DNA of 64,000 nt from Acinetobacter lactucae (GCF_001605885.1 NZ_LRPE01000016.1:1-64000), one strand, 5' to 3'. Counted from the stretch's first letter, positions 26,839 to 36,575 are shown. The notes: generated from the letters alone by a model not told the origin. Numbers and translations: made by a program.

Positions 26839-27768
26839 GTGGAACTCAAACAATTAAAGTATTTTATTGCAGTGATCGAGTCAGGAAGCTTGGGGAAAGC
26901 TGCAAAAAATCTCGATATTGGAACGTCTGCATTAAGTCAACAAATCTCAAAATTAGAAAGCGAACTTTCTATTCGCCTTTTACAACGCACCGCTCTGGGT
27001 ACGGTTCCCACCCCTGCGGGTTTAGCTTTTTTTCAACAGGTTCAACTGGCACTTAGGCACTTAGACCATGCAGTAGATTCTGCGCATTCCTCACGTTTAA
27101 GTGGTCATGTCACCGTGGGGTTTTCACCCAGTGTTGCAGCGGTTATTGGTACACACTTTTTAAAACTCATGAGAAATCGTTATCCCGATATTAAAGTCCG
27201 TTTAATTGAAGGTTTATCGGGTGATCTCAAAGCCTTAGTCAATGCAAGACAGCTCGATGTAGCTATCATCTTTAGTGACGATGTCGACCCACAATGGGCC
27301 ATACAGCCTTTAGTCAAAGAACAAATGTTTTTAATCTCACCAAAAGAAGTGCTGAGTCAGTACGACCTTGAAAGCTGTATCGATACTCAAACCATTACTC
27401 ATTCGCAGCTTAAAGAACTTCCTCTTATTTTACCGAGCCAACGACATGGACTGCGTTTATTGCTCGAACAGAAAATTCACCAACTTAAAGTGGCCTATGA
27501 AATTGATGGGCTACATTTATTAATGGAAAGCATTAGCCAACTCGAAATGGCAACCATTCAACCCGCAGGTGCATCATTAAACTCACGACAAGACTTATGC
27601 CTGCTACGCGTTATAGAACCTGCTATTGAGCGTATTAACTATTTAATCAGTCTCTCTGAAGAAGAGCTCTCACCTGCTACTTTAGCCACTAAAGTAGTAA
27701 TTCGTGCCTGTGTCACCAACCTGATTAATGAAAGTCGCTGGCCTGGTGCGAAACTCATAAACACTTAA
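26839..27768 (+). CDS. LysR-family regulator, paralogue B (tcu locus, TcuR-like)
   Basis: A 309-residue LysR regulator that starts with GTG at 26839 (protein MELKQLKYFIAVIESGSLGKAAKN). Domain layout is the usual N-terminal HTH plus effector domain. It is paralogous over its whole length to the regulator at 23304-24233. It is immediately upstream of tcuA, the position of TcuR in Salmonella, so control of tcuAB by tricarballylate is likely. Confidence 0.85.
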   Translation: MELKQLKYFIAVIESGSLGKAAKNLDIGTSALSQQISKLESELSIRLLQRTALGTVPTPAGLAFFQQVQLALRHLDHAVDSAHSSRLSGHVTVGFSPSVAAVIGTHFLKLMRNRYPDIKVRLIEGLSGDLKALVNARQLDVAIIFSDDVDPQWAIQPLVKEQMFLISPKEVLSQYDLESCIDTQTITHSQLKELPLILPSQRHGLRLLLEQKIHQLKVAYEIDGLHLLMESISQLEMATIQPAGASLNSRQDLCLLRVIEPAIERINYLISLSEEELSPATLATKVVIRACVTNLINESRWPGAKLINT

Positions 27769-27871
27769 GCGATTAGTATTTATTTTTACTAAACACCTAT
27801 TCAAGCCTAGCCTCTCACTTCACCTTTCCTTTTAAAGCTACATTAGCCCTAGCTGAGAAAGGGAGAAATCG

Positions 27872-29278
27872 ATGCATGATGTGATTGTAATTGGTGGTGG
27901 GAATGCTGCGCTGTGTGCCGCGCTCACAGCAAAAGAAAGTGGCGCTTCTGTGCTTGTCATAGAAGCAGCCCCTACAGAGTGGCGTGGTGGTAACTCACAA
28001 CACACTCGTAACCTTCGCTGCATGCATGATGCTCCTCAAGACGTATTGGTTGATGCCTACCCCGAAGAAGAATATTGGCAAGACCTACTTAAAGTAACTG
28101 CTGGAAAAACCAATGAACACTTAGCGCGTTTGGTCATTCGTAGCACTGCCTCCTGCCGCGACTGGATGCGTAAACATGGTGTGAATTTTCAGCCACCGCT
28201 ATCGGGTGCTTTGCATGTTGCACGTACCAATGCCTTTTTTATGGGTGGCGGTAAAGCCCTCATTAATGCCTACTACCGTAGCGCCCAAGAACTTGGTATC
28301 GAAATTTTATACAACACAAAAATTAAAGAACTAAAGTTAAATCAAGGGCATTTTGAAGCGGCAATTGCTGAAGATGGTCGTGTATTTAAAGCAAAAAGCT
28401 GTGTATTGGCCGCAGGTGGTTTTGAATCAAATCTCGAATGGTTAAGAGAAGCATGGGGACAAAATGAAAACGGCGAATGGCCTGCCGATAATTTCATTAT
28501 CCGTGGAACCCGCTTTAATCAGGGCAACTTACTTAAATTTATGATAGATCAAGGCGCCGATATTATTGGTGACCCATCACAATCACATTGCGTAGCCGTA
28601 GATGCACGAGCACCATTATATGACGGCGGTATTTGTACACGTATTGACTGCGTTTCATTGGGAATTGTGGTCAATAACAAAGCCGAGCGTTTTTACGATG
28701 AAGGCGAAGATTTCTGGCCAAAACGTTATGCGATTTGGGGACGTCTTGTAGCCAAACAACCTCAGCAAATTGCCTATTCGATTATTGATTCAAAAGCGAT
28801 TGGTCGCTTTATGCCACCTGTGTTTGCTGGTGTAAAAGCAAATAGCATTCAAGAGTTAGCCGAAAAAATCGGACTAGATGCAAAAACCTTATGCCACACG
28901 GTAGAAGAATTTAATCAAGCCTGTGTGCAAGGCACCTTTAACCATACCGTTTTAGATGACTGCACCACCCAAAATATTGTGCCCAACAAAACCCACTGGG
29001 CCGTTCCTCTCGATCGCCCACCATTCTATGCCTATGCACTCAAACCCGGCATTACCTTTACCTATTTAGGCTTAAAAGTCGAAGATGATGCTGCGGTACG
29101 TTTTAACAATAAAGCAAGCCAAAACCTATTTGTCGCAGGTGAAATGATGGCAGGTAACGTACTCGGTCAGGGTTATACCGCAGGCGTTGGCATGTCGATC
29201 GGAACGACGTTTGGACGCATTGCCGGAAAAAATGCAGCCCAGTATGCACTATCACAAGGAGTTGAACATGAATGCTAA
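27872..29278 (+). CDS. tcuA: FAD-dependent tricarballylate dehydrogenase TcuA
   Basis: A 468-residue flavoprotein of the fumarate reductase/succinate dehydrogenase flavin family. The N-terminal dinucleotide motif is DVIVIGGGNAALCAALTAKESGASVLVIEA. GGNSQHTRN (about 39) and the C-terminal FVAGEMMAGNVLGQGYTAGVGMSIGTTFGRIAG (about 420-452) are family landmarks. TcuA oxidises tricarballylate to cis-aconitate, which enters the TCA cycle, and passes electrons to TcuB. The gene overlaps tcuB by 11 bp. Confidence 0.9.
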   Translation: MHDVIVIGGGNAALCAALTAKESGASVLVIEAAPTEWRGGNSQHTRNLRCMHDAPQDVLVDAYPEEEYWQDLLKVTAGKTNEHLARLVIRSTASCRDWMRKHGVNFQPPLSGALHVARTNAFFMGGGKALINAYYRSAQELGIEILYNTKIKELKLNQGHFEAAIAEDGRVFKAKSCVLAAGGFESNLEWLREAWGQNENGEWPADNFIIRGTRFNQGNLLKFMIDQGADIIGDPSQSHCVAVDARAPLYDGGICTRIDCVSLGIVVNNKAERFYDEGEDFWPKRYAIWGRLVAKQPQQIAYSIIDSKAIGRFMPPVFAGVKANSIQELAEKIGLDAKTLCHTVEEFNQACVQGTFNHTVLDDCTTQNIVPNKTHWAVPLDRPPFYAYALKPGITFTYLGLKVEDDAAVRFNNKASQNLFVAGEMMAGNVLGQGYTAGVGMSIGTTFGRIAGKNAAQYALSQGVEHEC

Positions 29279-30401
29279 TAGTAAAGCCTTAATTCCAGTT
29301 GTTCAGCTCTCTGATCACGAACAAGAAGTCCAAAGAGCCCTACAGATTTGTAATGCTTGTCGCTACTGTGAATCATTCTGTGCTGTATTTTCGGCTATGA
29401 CCAAGCGCCTAGAGTTTAACCAAGCCGATATTCATTATATGGCAAACCTCTGCCATAACTGTGGTGCATGTTTACATGCTTGCCAATATGCTCCACCCCA
29501 CGAATTTGGTGTAAATATTCCAAAAGCGATGGCACAAGTACGTTTAGAAACTTACCAAGAGTTTGCTACACCTCAGCCTCTAGGACGACTTTATAAGTCT
29601 GTGGGAATTCCTTTTGTTTCAGTGTTAACCCTTATTTTCTTTTTTTGCATGTTAGCCGTGGTGTGGTACAAAGGCACCGACCTATTTGCAGGTTACCAAG
29701 GTAATTTCTATGCAATTTTCCCACATAACTTTTTAGCACTACTGTTTGGATTTACCTTTACGGTTGCAATCATTTTACTACTTATTGGGATCAGCAAATT
29801 TTGGCGACAAACTTCTAAAGTTATCCATGGCAAAGTTGAAAAACCCGATCTGGTTCAAGCCACCCAAAATGTATTAACGCTTAAATATTTAGATGGTGGC
29901 CATGGCAAAGGTTGTAATGAACAAGATGACCGTTACACACAAATCCGCCGTGTGTTCCATCACCTAACTTTTTATGGCTTTATGCTCTGCTTTGCAGCCA
30001 CAGGTGTAGCGACGTTATATCACTATTTTCTTGACTTACATGCACCTTATCCTTACCTAAGCTTGCCTGTCATTTTAGGAACTTTGGGTGGAATTGGCTT
30101 AGTGATTGGACCATCTGGCTTGCTCTATTTAAATCTTAAACGTCATCCGTTGCATGGTGACCGTGAGCAAAAACCTGTAGATCGAGGCTTTATTTTCCTT
30201 CTACTTATCGTTAGCGCTTCAGGGCTAGCACTCATGGCATTTCGCAATACCCCTTACATGGCACTTTTACTGATTTTCCATTTAGCCACGGTCATGACTT
30301 TCTTTATTACCATGCCATTTGGAAAGTTCGCACACGGTTTTTACCGCAGTGCGTCTTTACTCAAATTTGCCATCGAAGAACGTATTTCTAAGAAGTCATA
30401 A
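29268..30401 (+). CDS. tcuB: Tricarballylate utilization membrane Fe-S protein TcuB
   Basis: A 377-residue protein that reoxidises the TcuA flavin and feeds electrons to the membrane. The N-terminal part has two cysteine clusters for Fe-S centres (CNACRYCESFC and CHNCGACLHAC, about 22-72). The C-terminal part has about six hydrophobic helices with histidines suited to haem binding (HHLTFYGFMLCFAATG). The ATG at 29268 has AAGGAG upstream and lies inside the end of tcuA, so translation is coupled. An upstream frame start at 29187 is not credible. Confidence 0.9.
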   Translation: MNANSKALIPVVQLSDHEQEVQRALQICNACRYCESFCAVFSAMTKRLEFNQADIHYMANLCHNCGACLHACQYAPPHEFGVNIPKAMAQVRLETYQEFATPQPLGRLYKSVGIPFVSVLTLIFFFCMLAVVWYKGTDLFAGYQGNFYAIFPHNFLALLFGFTFTVAIILLLIGISKFWRQTSKVIHGKVEKPDLVQATQNVLTLKYLDGGHGKGCNEQDDRYTQIRRVFHHLTFYGFMLCFAATGVATLYHYFLDLHAPYPYLSLPVILGTLGGIGLVIGPSGLLYLNLKRHPLHGDREQKPVDRGFIFLLLIVSASGLALMAFRNTPYMALLLIFHLATVMTFFITMPFGKFAHGFYRSASLLKFAIEERISKKS

Positions 30402-30409
30402 TGTCATTC

Positions 30410-30445
30410 AAAAGTATTCACTATCTTGGCATAGTGAATACTTTT
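30410..30445. terminator. Bidirectional terminator between tcuB and HPP gene
   Basis: A perfect 15-bp stem, AAAAGTATTCACTAT (30410-30424) with ATAGTGAATACTTTT (30431-30445), around a CTTGGC loop. It has T/A tracts for both directions and lies between convergent genes. Confidence 0.9.
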
Positions 30446-30479
30446 ATTATTTTTAAGCTCAAAACACTTCATACCTTCA

Positions 30480-31013
30480 CTACTTTTTACTGTTTAAAAT
30501 TCCTAAACCATACATCGGCCATTTGGTACTCGCTTTAATATTATTAATCAGCATCGCCACCAAAACTAAAGACACTGCACCGACCAAAGCAGGGAAAATT
30601 AAGAAACTCCACTCGTAATGTATGCTGCTTGCAGTGAGTAAAATAACCAAAGGATTGGCCCCAGCAGGTGGATGAACACATTTAAAAACTTGCATGAGTG
30701 CTATTGCACAGCCCACTGAAAAAGCAATTGTAAAAATTGAAACACCGATAAATTTTAGAAAAAACAAACCGACAAAAGCCGAGATGAGATGCCCAAATAT
30801 AATATTTCTGGGCTGTGCCAAAGGTGACTGCGACACGGTATAGAGCAATACACAGGTCGCACCAAACGGTGCCATGATAAAAATATTGTCTGTGAGCTTG
30901 CTCAACCACAGAAGTATAAAAATACTGAGCGTACCCCCAACAAGGCTTCTCAAAATCTCAATTTTATTGGGCGAAGGAGCCAGTTTTTCTTTGCCATAAA
31001 AGATCGAGAACAT
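30480..31013 (-). CDS. HPP family integral membrane protein
   Basis: A 177-residue protein with about four transmembrane helices and the family-defining motif VHPPAGANPLV (about 116-126). Also typical are MAPFGATCVLLY and SPLAQPRNIIFGH. HPP proteins are found in bacteria and plastids; nitrite transport has been reported for plant members, but bacterial function is open. It is divergent from the TetR regulator, and the palindromic operator lies in the shared 98-bp gap, so repression by that TetR is plausible. Confidence 0.85.
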   Translation of the reverse strand: MFSIFYGKEKLAPSPNKIEILRSLVGGTLSIFILLWLSKLTDNIFIMAPFGATCVLLYTVSQSPLAQPRNIIFGHLISAFVGLFFLKFIGVSIFTIAFSVGCAIALMQVFKCVHPPAGANPLVILLTASSIHYEWSFLIFPALVGAVSLVLVAMLINNIKASTKWPMYGLGILNSKK

Positions 31014-31070
31014 GGTTTTATTCCTCTAACAAAAAGTTGCTTTTTAAAAAGCATATAGATAAAATTTCAA

Positions 31071-31090
31071 ATAGTACAGATCTGTACTAT
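31071..31090. promoter_or_regulatory. Perfect 20-bp palindrome, probable TetR operator
   Basis: ATAGTACAGA followed by its exact reverse complement, centred 31 bp upstream of the TetR start codon and 68 bp upstream of the divergent HPP start. Length and symmetry are typical for TetR-family operators. Occupancy would block the TetR-VOC unit and possibly the HPP gene. Confidence 0.8.
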
Positions 31091-31111
31091 TTTATTTTTT
31101 GGAAAAGTTTT

Positions 31112-31660
31112 ATGTCAAAATCTGCCTTAAAAATATTAGATACAGCCGAGAAGTTATTTAATGAAAATAGTTTTGTCGGGGTTGGCGTCGACCTGATTCG
31201 CGATGAATCCGGCTGCTCTAAAACCACGATGTACACATACTATAAAAATAAAAATCAATTGGTTAAGTCTGTGCTCGTTGCACGTGATGAACGGTTTAAG
31301 CAAAGCCTTTTAGGCTATGTGGGAAATGCGACAGGATTAGAGGCCATCAATAAAATTCTGGATTGGCATACCAACTGGTTTAGACAAGATTTTTTTAAGG
31401 GCTGTTTATTTGTAAGAGCAGTCGCTGAATCTAACCAAGATGATCAAGACATTATTTCTATTTCTAAAGCCCATAAACAATGGATTAAAGAACTCATTTC
31501 GGCAAACTGTAATATGCCCAATGGCGAAACTTTATCTGAGCTGATCTATACGGTGATTGAAGGATTAATTAGCCGCTTTTTAGTCGATGGTTTCGATGAA
31601 ACACTTGCGATAAACATGAAAAATTATATTAATCAATTATTTAATATTCATAAACTTTAG
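31112..31660 (+). CDS. TetR/AcrR-family transcriptional regulator
   Basis: A 182-residue regulator using the ATG at 31112 (MSKSALKILDTAEKLFNENSFVGVGVDLIRDESGCSKTTMYTYYKNKNQLV). The helix-turn-helix is at about 10-50, with TTMYTYYKNK as the recognition helix. An in-frame ATG at 31037 would place the operator inside the coding region and is rejected. It is followed after 14 bp by the VOC gene, so both probably share one autoregulated transcript. Confidence 0.87.
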   Translation: MSKSALKILDTAEKLFNENSFVGVGVDLIRDESGCSKTTMYTYYKNKNQLVKSVLVARDERFKQSLLGYVGNATGLEAINKILDWHTNWFRQDFFKGCLFVRAVAESNQDDQDIISISKAHKQWIKELISANCNMPNGETLSELIYTVIEGLISRFLVDGFDETLAINMKNYINQLFNIHKL

Positions 31661-31674
31661 CATGAGAACTTAAA

Positions 31675-32334
31675 ATGGAAGTGGACCATATTTTTATTTG
31701 TGTACAATCAGGCGCTCCCGAAGCTGAAACTTTAAAAAAATTCGGTCTAACAGAAGGTTCATCCAATAAGCACCCAGGTCAAGGTACAGAAAACAGACGC
31801 TTTTTCTTTAAAAACAGTTTTATCGAGTTAATCTTTTTAAATAATCAAGAAGAAGCCTCAAGCAATCTCACCAAACCAACTCTGCTTTTTGAACGACTCA
31901 GTGCTAAAGATAATATCGCATCCCCTTTTGGAATTTGCTTTAGACCTAAAAATAAAGATGATAACGTCGCAAAATTTCCTAATTGGGTTTATAAGCCAAG
32001 CTATTTGCCAACCAACTTAGAAGTAAATGTTGCCAAAGACTCTATTGTATCTGAGCCAATGTGGTTCTTCCTCTCATTTGCTTCACGACCAGATCTAGCC
32101 GCAAAAGAAAAACAACAACCTCTTGTGCATAGCAAAGATTTATCAGAAATCACCGCGATTAAGGTTTCCATACCAAACCTAGAACAGCACCCAACTTCAT
32201 TACTGTTCAATTCGCTTGATAGTTTTGAAGTCATCGATGGATCAGAGCATTTAATGGAAATTAGTTTTGATCATAAGCCTCAAGGAATGATTCATGATTT
32301 CAGACCAGAGCTGCCCCTTATTTTTAAATATTAA
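31675..32334 (+). CDS. VOC superfamily (glyoxalase-like) protein
   Basis: A 219-residue protein with N-terminal MEVDHIFICVQSGAPEAETLKKFGLTEG, the first beta-alpha-beta module of the vicinal oxygen chelate fold, and ENRRFFFKNSFIELIFL as the next strands. The His at residue 4 and the Glu of IELIF fit metal ligand positions. The substrate is unknown. Co-transcription with a TetR regulator suggests a role in handling a small reactive or xenobiotic compound. Confidence 0.75.
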   Translation: MEVDHIFICVQSGAPEAETLKKFGLTEGSSNKHPGQGTENRRFFFKNSFIELIFLNNQEEASSNLTKPTLLFERLSAKDNIASPFGICFRPKNKDDNVAKFPNWVYKPSYLPTNLEVNVAKDSIVSEPMWFFLSFASRPDLAAKEKQQPLVHSKDLSEITAIKVSIPNLEQHPTSLLFNSLDSFEVIDGSEHLMEISFDHKPQGMIHDFRPELPLIFKY

Positions 32335-32354
32335 GAGTCTTATTTTTTAATAAA

Positions 32355-32383
32355 AAACTGTGATTTATTGCAAATCACAGTTT
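32355..32383. terminator. Bidirectional terminator
   Basis: AAACTGTGATTT and AAATCACAGTTT form a perfect 12-bp stem with an ATTGC loop between the convergent VOC and CoA-transferase genes. A-rich and T-rich flanks support termination on both strands. Confidence 0.8.
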
Positions 32384-32419
32384 ACATTTAAATTGAATCA
32401 CATTAAAAACGACCATAGC

Positions 32420-33649
32420 TTAAGCAATTTTCCCATCAATAATGCCTTTCTCTTTTAACTCAGCTAGCTCTTCTGCTGTTTTAAATCTCGATAAGATTTG
32501 AGCCGTATGTTCACCTAGCTCTGGCGGTGCGTGATGATATTCAACTGGAGTATCAGACAGCTTGATTGGTGAGCCAATGGTTTGGAAGTTTTCATTTAAA
32601 CGATGAGGAATATTGACCACCAAATTGCGATGTACGATTTGTGGTTCATCCAAGGCATCTTCAATAGAGTTGATAACACCTACGGGTACTTTTAAGGCAT
32701 GAATCATGTCGACCCATTCTTTTGCAGTTTTTTGCAAAAAATGCTCCGACAATAAAGGGATCAGTTCATCTCTATATTTGACTCGATCCTGATTACGCAC
32801 AAACTTTTCATTTTCGAGTAACTCTGGATAACCAATCGCCATACACAAATCTTTAAACTGTTTGTCATTACCACAAGCAATAATAAATTCTTTATCTTTA
32901 GCCTTAAAAGTTTGATACGGCACAATGCTTGGGTGTTGATTACCCATGCGCTGCGGGGCTTTACCCGAAGCTAAATAGTTCATTCCCTGATTTGCCAGTG
33001 CTGCGACCTGCACATCTAGCAATGACATATCAATATATTGACCGCACCCCGTGTGCGAGCGTGCAATCAAGGCCGCCTGAATCGCAATGGTTGAATACAA
33101 TCCAGTTTGAATATCCACAACGGCAACTCCAACTTTTTGTGCGCCGCCACCTGCTACATCATCAGGCTCACCAGTAATACTCATTAAACCAGACATACCT
33201 TGAATAATAAAATCATAGCCGGGTTCTTCTGCACGTGGGCCATCTTGCCCAAAACCAGTAATCGAGCAATACACAATGTTCGGGTTCAGCTCACTTAATG
33301 ATGCATAGTCCAAACCATATTTAGCTAAAGATCCTGTCTTATAGTTTTCAATAACGACATCGGCAGTCTTGGCAATTTCATAAATTAAAGCCTGACCTTC
33401 TGACGTCGTAATATCGACCGCAACCGAATATTTATTTCGGTTGGTACACTGAAAATAGCCAGATTCACGGGTCATGTTTCCATCTTGATCGGGCATCCAT
33501 GGTGGTCCCCACATGCGGGTATCATCACCGACTCGAGGACGTTCAATTTTAATGACTTCTGCGCCAAGATCTGCCAAAATTTGCCCACACCATGGCCCGG
33601 CAAGCACACGACTTAAATCTAAAACCCGAATTCCTTGTAATGCACCCAT
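32420..33649 (-). CDS. gcdG: CaiB/BaiF CoA-transferase, probable succinyl-CoA:glutarate CoA-transferase
   Basis: A 409-residue family III CoA-transferase. It starts at the ATG at 33649 (MGALQGIRVLDLSRVLAGPWCGQILADLGAEVIKIERP), which has a GGTAG-type ribosome site; an upstream start at 33697 is less likely. The catalytic aspartate lies in EPGYDFIIQGMSGLMSITG (about residue 169). It shares the strand and neighbourhood with gcdH and a LysR regulator, as in the gcdHG glutarate pathway of Pseudomonas, so activation of glutarate to glutaryl-CoA is the likely reaction. Specificity is inferred from context. Confidence 0.8.
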   Translation of the reverse strand: MGALQGIRVLDLSRVLAGPWCGQILADLGAEVIKIERPRVGDDTRMWGPPWMPDQDGNMTRESGYFQCTNRNKYSVAVDITTSEGQALIYEIAKTADVVIENYKTGSLAKYGLDYASLSELNPNIVYCSITGFGQDGPRAEEPGYDFIIQGMSGLMSITGEPDDVAGGGAQKVGVAVVDIQTGLYSTIAIQAALIARSHTGCGQYIDMSLLDVQVAALANQGMNYLASGKAPQRMGNQHPSIVPYQTFKAKDKEFIIACGNDKQFKDLCMAIGYPELLENEKFVRNQDRVKYRDELIPLLSEHFLQKTAKEWVDMIHALKVPVGVINSIEDALDEPQIVHRNLVVNIPHRLNENFQTIGSPIKLSDTPVEYHHAPPELGEHTAQILSRFKTAEELAELKEKGIIDGKIA

Positions 33650-33700
33650 AACGCTACCCTTATCTTTGAGAAGACGCCCAAAGCACCTTCTTATCATTGT

Positions 33701-35023
33701 TTATGATTGTTTTTGCGGATCGTACTGACGATCTTTAATAAATAAGCCTGGCAATACACCTGCAACAAAATACGCAGCGCCCATCACAATAAAAGCCATG
33801 GTAAACGTACCACCCGACGCCAAGAAACCAATGGTAGCTGGTGCAATCGCTGCCCCGACACGACCAATGTTATAAGCACCACCAATGGCTGTTCCGCGCA
33901 CATCGGTTGAAAAACTTTCAGCCATATAAGTCGCATTTACACCGTATGGAATGCCATATAAGAAGCCAAAGGTGATTAATAGATATAAAATATTGTCAGG
34001 GGTATTGAAGAAAATAATGATTGGTAAGAACACGGCGCTGGCAATTGTTCCAAACACAAAAACAGCACGACGGTTAAATTTGTCTGCAAGATAACCCGCT
34101 AAAATTTTTCCTAAAATCATTGCAGTATATGAACCCACCATATAACTGGTTAAGTTTTTAAAGTTCATATGCACTTCTGTTTCTAAATAACTTGGCATCC
34201 AGTTGTTAATGCCGTAATAACCAAATTGTAAGAAGAATGCTGTGGTCATCCATAGCAAAAACATCTTGCGGTGTTTAAAGTTATTAAAAATTTGCTTATA
34301 AATGCTGCTACTTTTCGGCTTTTCAGCCGCCACTCTTTCTTTAGGTTGTCTGTTGCCTTGCAAGCTTTCAATTTTGGTGAGCTGCCAAGATTTTGGTTCT
34401 GGCACAAATCGTTGTAGAAAAATATTTACAAAAGCAGGCACCACGGTCAGGAAGAACAAAACACGCCAGCCATGATCTGGAATAATTGCGCCAGCTAATA
34501 ACGTCGCAGCAATATAACCTACGGTCTGACCCGTCTGTAGCGTGCCCAGGACCGTTGTCCGGTACGTGGTTGGTACATATTCAGCCATTAAGGTATTACA
34601 AGCCATATAGAGTGCTCCAATACCCAAAGCACCAATAAAACGTAAAGCCATAAACTGCTCGAAGCTTTGCGTAAAGCCTAATAAACAGGTCGCTACCGAA
34701 AAAAAGGTTACCGAGTTGGCAATGGTTCGTACGCGACCAAACTTGTCACATGCCCAACCACCCAAAATTCCGCCAATACCCATACCTGCTAAAGAAGCAC
34801 TACCTAAGGCACCCGCTTGAAAGGTACTTAAACCAAACTCTGCCTTTAAACTGGTCAAGCTGTAAGACAGCAGCATAATATCAATGCCATCGACCACCAT
34901 TGCAAAATAGGCAAATAACAACGCCCATTTCCATGTATTTGGTCCAATCTTTTCATATGTTCCAAGGTTACTTGGAAATGTGGTTCTTAACTCTTTCGAT
35001 ATTACTTGAACGTCATTGTTCAT
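33701..35023 (-). CDS. MFS transporter of the aromatic acid/H+ symporter (AAHS) type
   Basis: A 440-residue carrier with twelve hydrophobic helices. AAHS signatures are VDGIDIMLLSYSLTSLKAEF in helix 1 (carrying the conserved Asp pair), GGILGGWACDKFGRVRTIANS in the loop between helices 2 and 3, and AGYLADKFNRRAVFVFG in the second half. Located between gcdH and the CoA-transferase gene on the same strand, it probably imports glutarate or a related diacid rather than an aromatic acid. This is inference. Confidence 0.82.
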   Translation of the reverse strand: MNNDVQVISKELRTTFPSNLGTYEKIGPNTWKWALLFAYFAMVVDGIDIMLLSYSLTSLKAEFGLSTFQAGALGSASLAGMGIGGILGGWACDKFGRVRTIANSVTFFSVATCLLGFTQSFEQFMALRFIGALGIGALYMACNTLMAEYVPTTYRTTVLGTLQTGQTVGYIAATLLAGAIIPDHGWRVLFFLTVVPAFVNIFLQRFVPEPKSWQLTKIESLQGNRQPKERVAAEKPKSSSIYKQIFNNFKHRKMFLLWMTTAFFLQFGYYGINNWMPSYLETEVHMNFKNLTSYMVGSYTAMILGKILAGYLADKFNRRAVFVFGTIASAVFLPIIIFFNTPDNILYLLITFGFLYGIPYGVNATYMAESFSTDVRGTAIGGAYNIGRVGAAIAPATIGFLASGGTFTMAFIVMGAAYFVAGVLPGLFIKDRQYDPQKQS

Positions 35024-35192
35024 CTTTAGTTCCTCATTTTCCCAAATGAGTCATCGGTAGCCTACTTATGTTTTCTGTATGACTTAATCTTCTATATTTT
35101 CATCATTTTACATTTGGTTTTAAGTACACAGAGGCACATCTTTACATGAGTATCCTTACGATGAATCTTGTCATTTTCCATAAATTTTTGCG

Positions 35193-35227
35193 TAAAAATC
35201 CCTAAAGGTGCTCTCGAAAGAACACCT
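35193..35227 (-). terminator. Terminator after gcdH
   Basis: On the minus strand a nine-pair stem (AGGTGTTCT with AGAGCACCT, one wobble pair) is capped by a TTCG tetraloop and followed eight bases later by a T5 run. It lies just beyond the gcdH stop codon. If efficient, it separates gcdH from the MFS-CoA-transferase unit. Confidence 0.65.
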
Positions 35228-35249
35228 CGATCTTTTAAAAATAAATGAG

Positions 35250-36470
35250 TTAGTTACTAAATGCGGCAATGCCTGTTTGCGCACGGCCTAAAATTAAAGC
35301 ATGAACGTCATGTGTACCTTCATAGGTATTTACGACTTCAAGGTTAACCAAATGACGTGCTACGCCAAACTCGTCACTAATGCCGTTTCCACCCATCATG
35401 TCACGTGCCATACGAGCAATATCAAGCGCCTTTCCACAATTGTTGCGCTTGATTAGAGATGTACCCTCAACTGAGGCAATGCCTTCATCTTTCATACGGC
35501 CAAAACGTAAAGCTACTTGCAAGCCTAATGCAATTTCAGTTTGCATATCTGCCAGTTTCTTTTGAATTAACTGATTTGCAGCCAACGGACGGCCAAATTG
35601 TTTGCGGTCCATGGTGTATTGATGTGCAGTATGCCAGCAGAACTCGGCAGCTCCCATTGCGCCCCATGCAATACCATAACGGGCACTGTTCAAACAGGTA
35701 AATGGGCCTTTTAAACCGCGAATTTCAGGGAATGCATTCTCTTCAGGTACAAATACGTTATCCATTACAATTTCACCTGTAATCGATGCACGTAAACCAA
35801 CCTTGCCATGAATGGCTGGTGCAGATAAACCTTCCCAGCCCTTTTCTAAAATGAAGCCTCGAATATCACCCACATTACCTTCAGCAGAAACTTCTTTTGC
35901 CCAGACGACAAATACGTCAGCAATTGGGCTATTGGTAATCCACATTTTTGCGCCAGTTAAACGATAACCACCGTCAACTTTTTTAGCACGGGTAATCATA
36001 CTGCCCGGGTCTGAACCATGGTCTGGTTCAGTCAAACCAAAACAACCAATGTATTCACCTGTAGCTAGCTTAGGTAAGTACTTCTGCTTTTGTTCTTCGG
36101 TACCAAATTCATGAATCGGAACCATGACCAATGAGCTTTGCACACTCGCCATAGAGCGATAGCCTGAATCGACATATTCAATTTCACGCGCAACCAGACC
36201 ATAACTCACATAGTTCAAACCCGCGCCGCCATATTGCTCAGGGATGGTTGGACCTAGTAAGCCAAGCTCTCCCATTTCACGAAAAATAGATGGATCTGTT
36301 TTTTCATGACGGAATTGTTCAAGTACACGGGGTTGCAAGCGTTCTTGGCAATAGGCATGAGCCGCATCACGAATCATGCGCTCATCTGGGCTAAGCTGCT
36401 GCTCAATTAAAAATGGGTCTTGCCAGTTAAATTGAACTTTTGCTTTTTTTGTTGTCACCATGTGATTCAT
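35250..36470 (-). CDS. gcdH: Glutaryl-CoA dehydrogenase
   Basis: A 406-residue acyl-CoA dehydrogenase that converts glutaryl-CoA to crotonyl-CoA and CO2 using FAD. Family landmarks are [16 protein letters not shown] (about 144), [23 protein letters not shown] (about 168-190), [20 protein letters not shown] and the catalytic Glu in [19 protein letters not shown] near the C terminus. The extended N terminus and TYEGTHD pattern fit GcdH rather than short-chain dehydrogenases. AGAGGA lies 5 bp before the ATG. It is divergent from a LysR regulator. Confidence 0.9.
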   Translation of the reverse strand: MNHMVTTKKAKVQFNWQDPFLIEQQLSPDERMIRDAAHAYCQERLQPRVLEQFRHEKTDPSIFREMGELGLLGPTIPEQYGGAGLNYVSYGLVAREIEYVDSGYRSMASVQSSLVMVPIHEFGTEEQKQKYLPKLATGEYIGCFGLTEPDHGSDPGSMITRAKKVDGGYRLTGAKMWITNSPIADVFVVWAKEVSAEGNVGDIRGFILEKGWEGLSAPAIHGKVGLRASITGEIVMDNVFVPEENAFPEIRGLKGPFTCLNSARYGIAWGAMGAAEFCWHTAHQYTMDRKQFGRPLAANQLIQKKLADMQTEIALGLQVALRFGRMKDEGIASVEGTSLIKRNNCGKALDIARMARDMMGGNGISDEFGVARHLVNLEVVNTYEGTHDVHALILGRAQTGIAAFSN

Positions 36471-36558
36471 CGCATCCTCTGCTTGATTTGATCTTCTTTA
36501 TTTAACTCGATGTTATGCGTGAAAAATGCAGTAATCAAACGATAAATGTTCATGCAGA

Positions 36559-36575
36559 TATGCAACTTACGCATA
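36559..36575. promoter_or_regulatory. LysR-type operator between gcdH and its regulator
   Basis: TATGC-N7-GCATA, an inverted repeat containing the T-N11-A LysR signature, lies in the 245-bp gap between the divergent gcdH and LysR genes, about 90 bp from the gcdH start. Confidence 0.6.
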
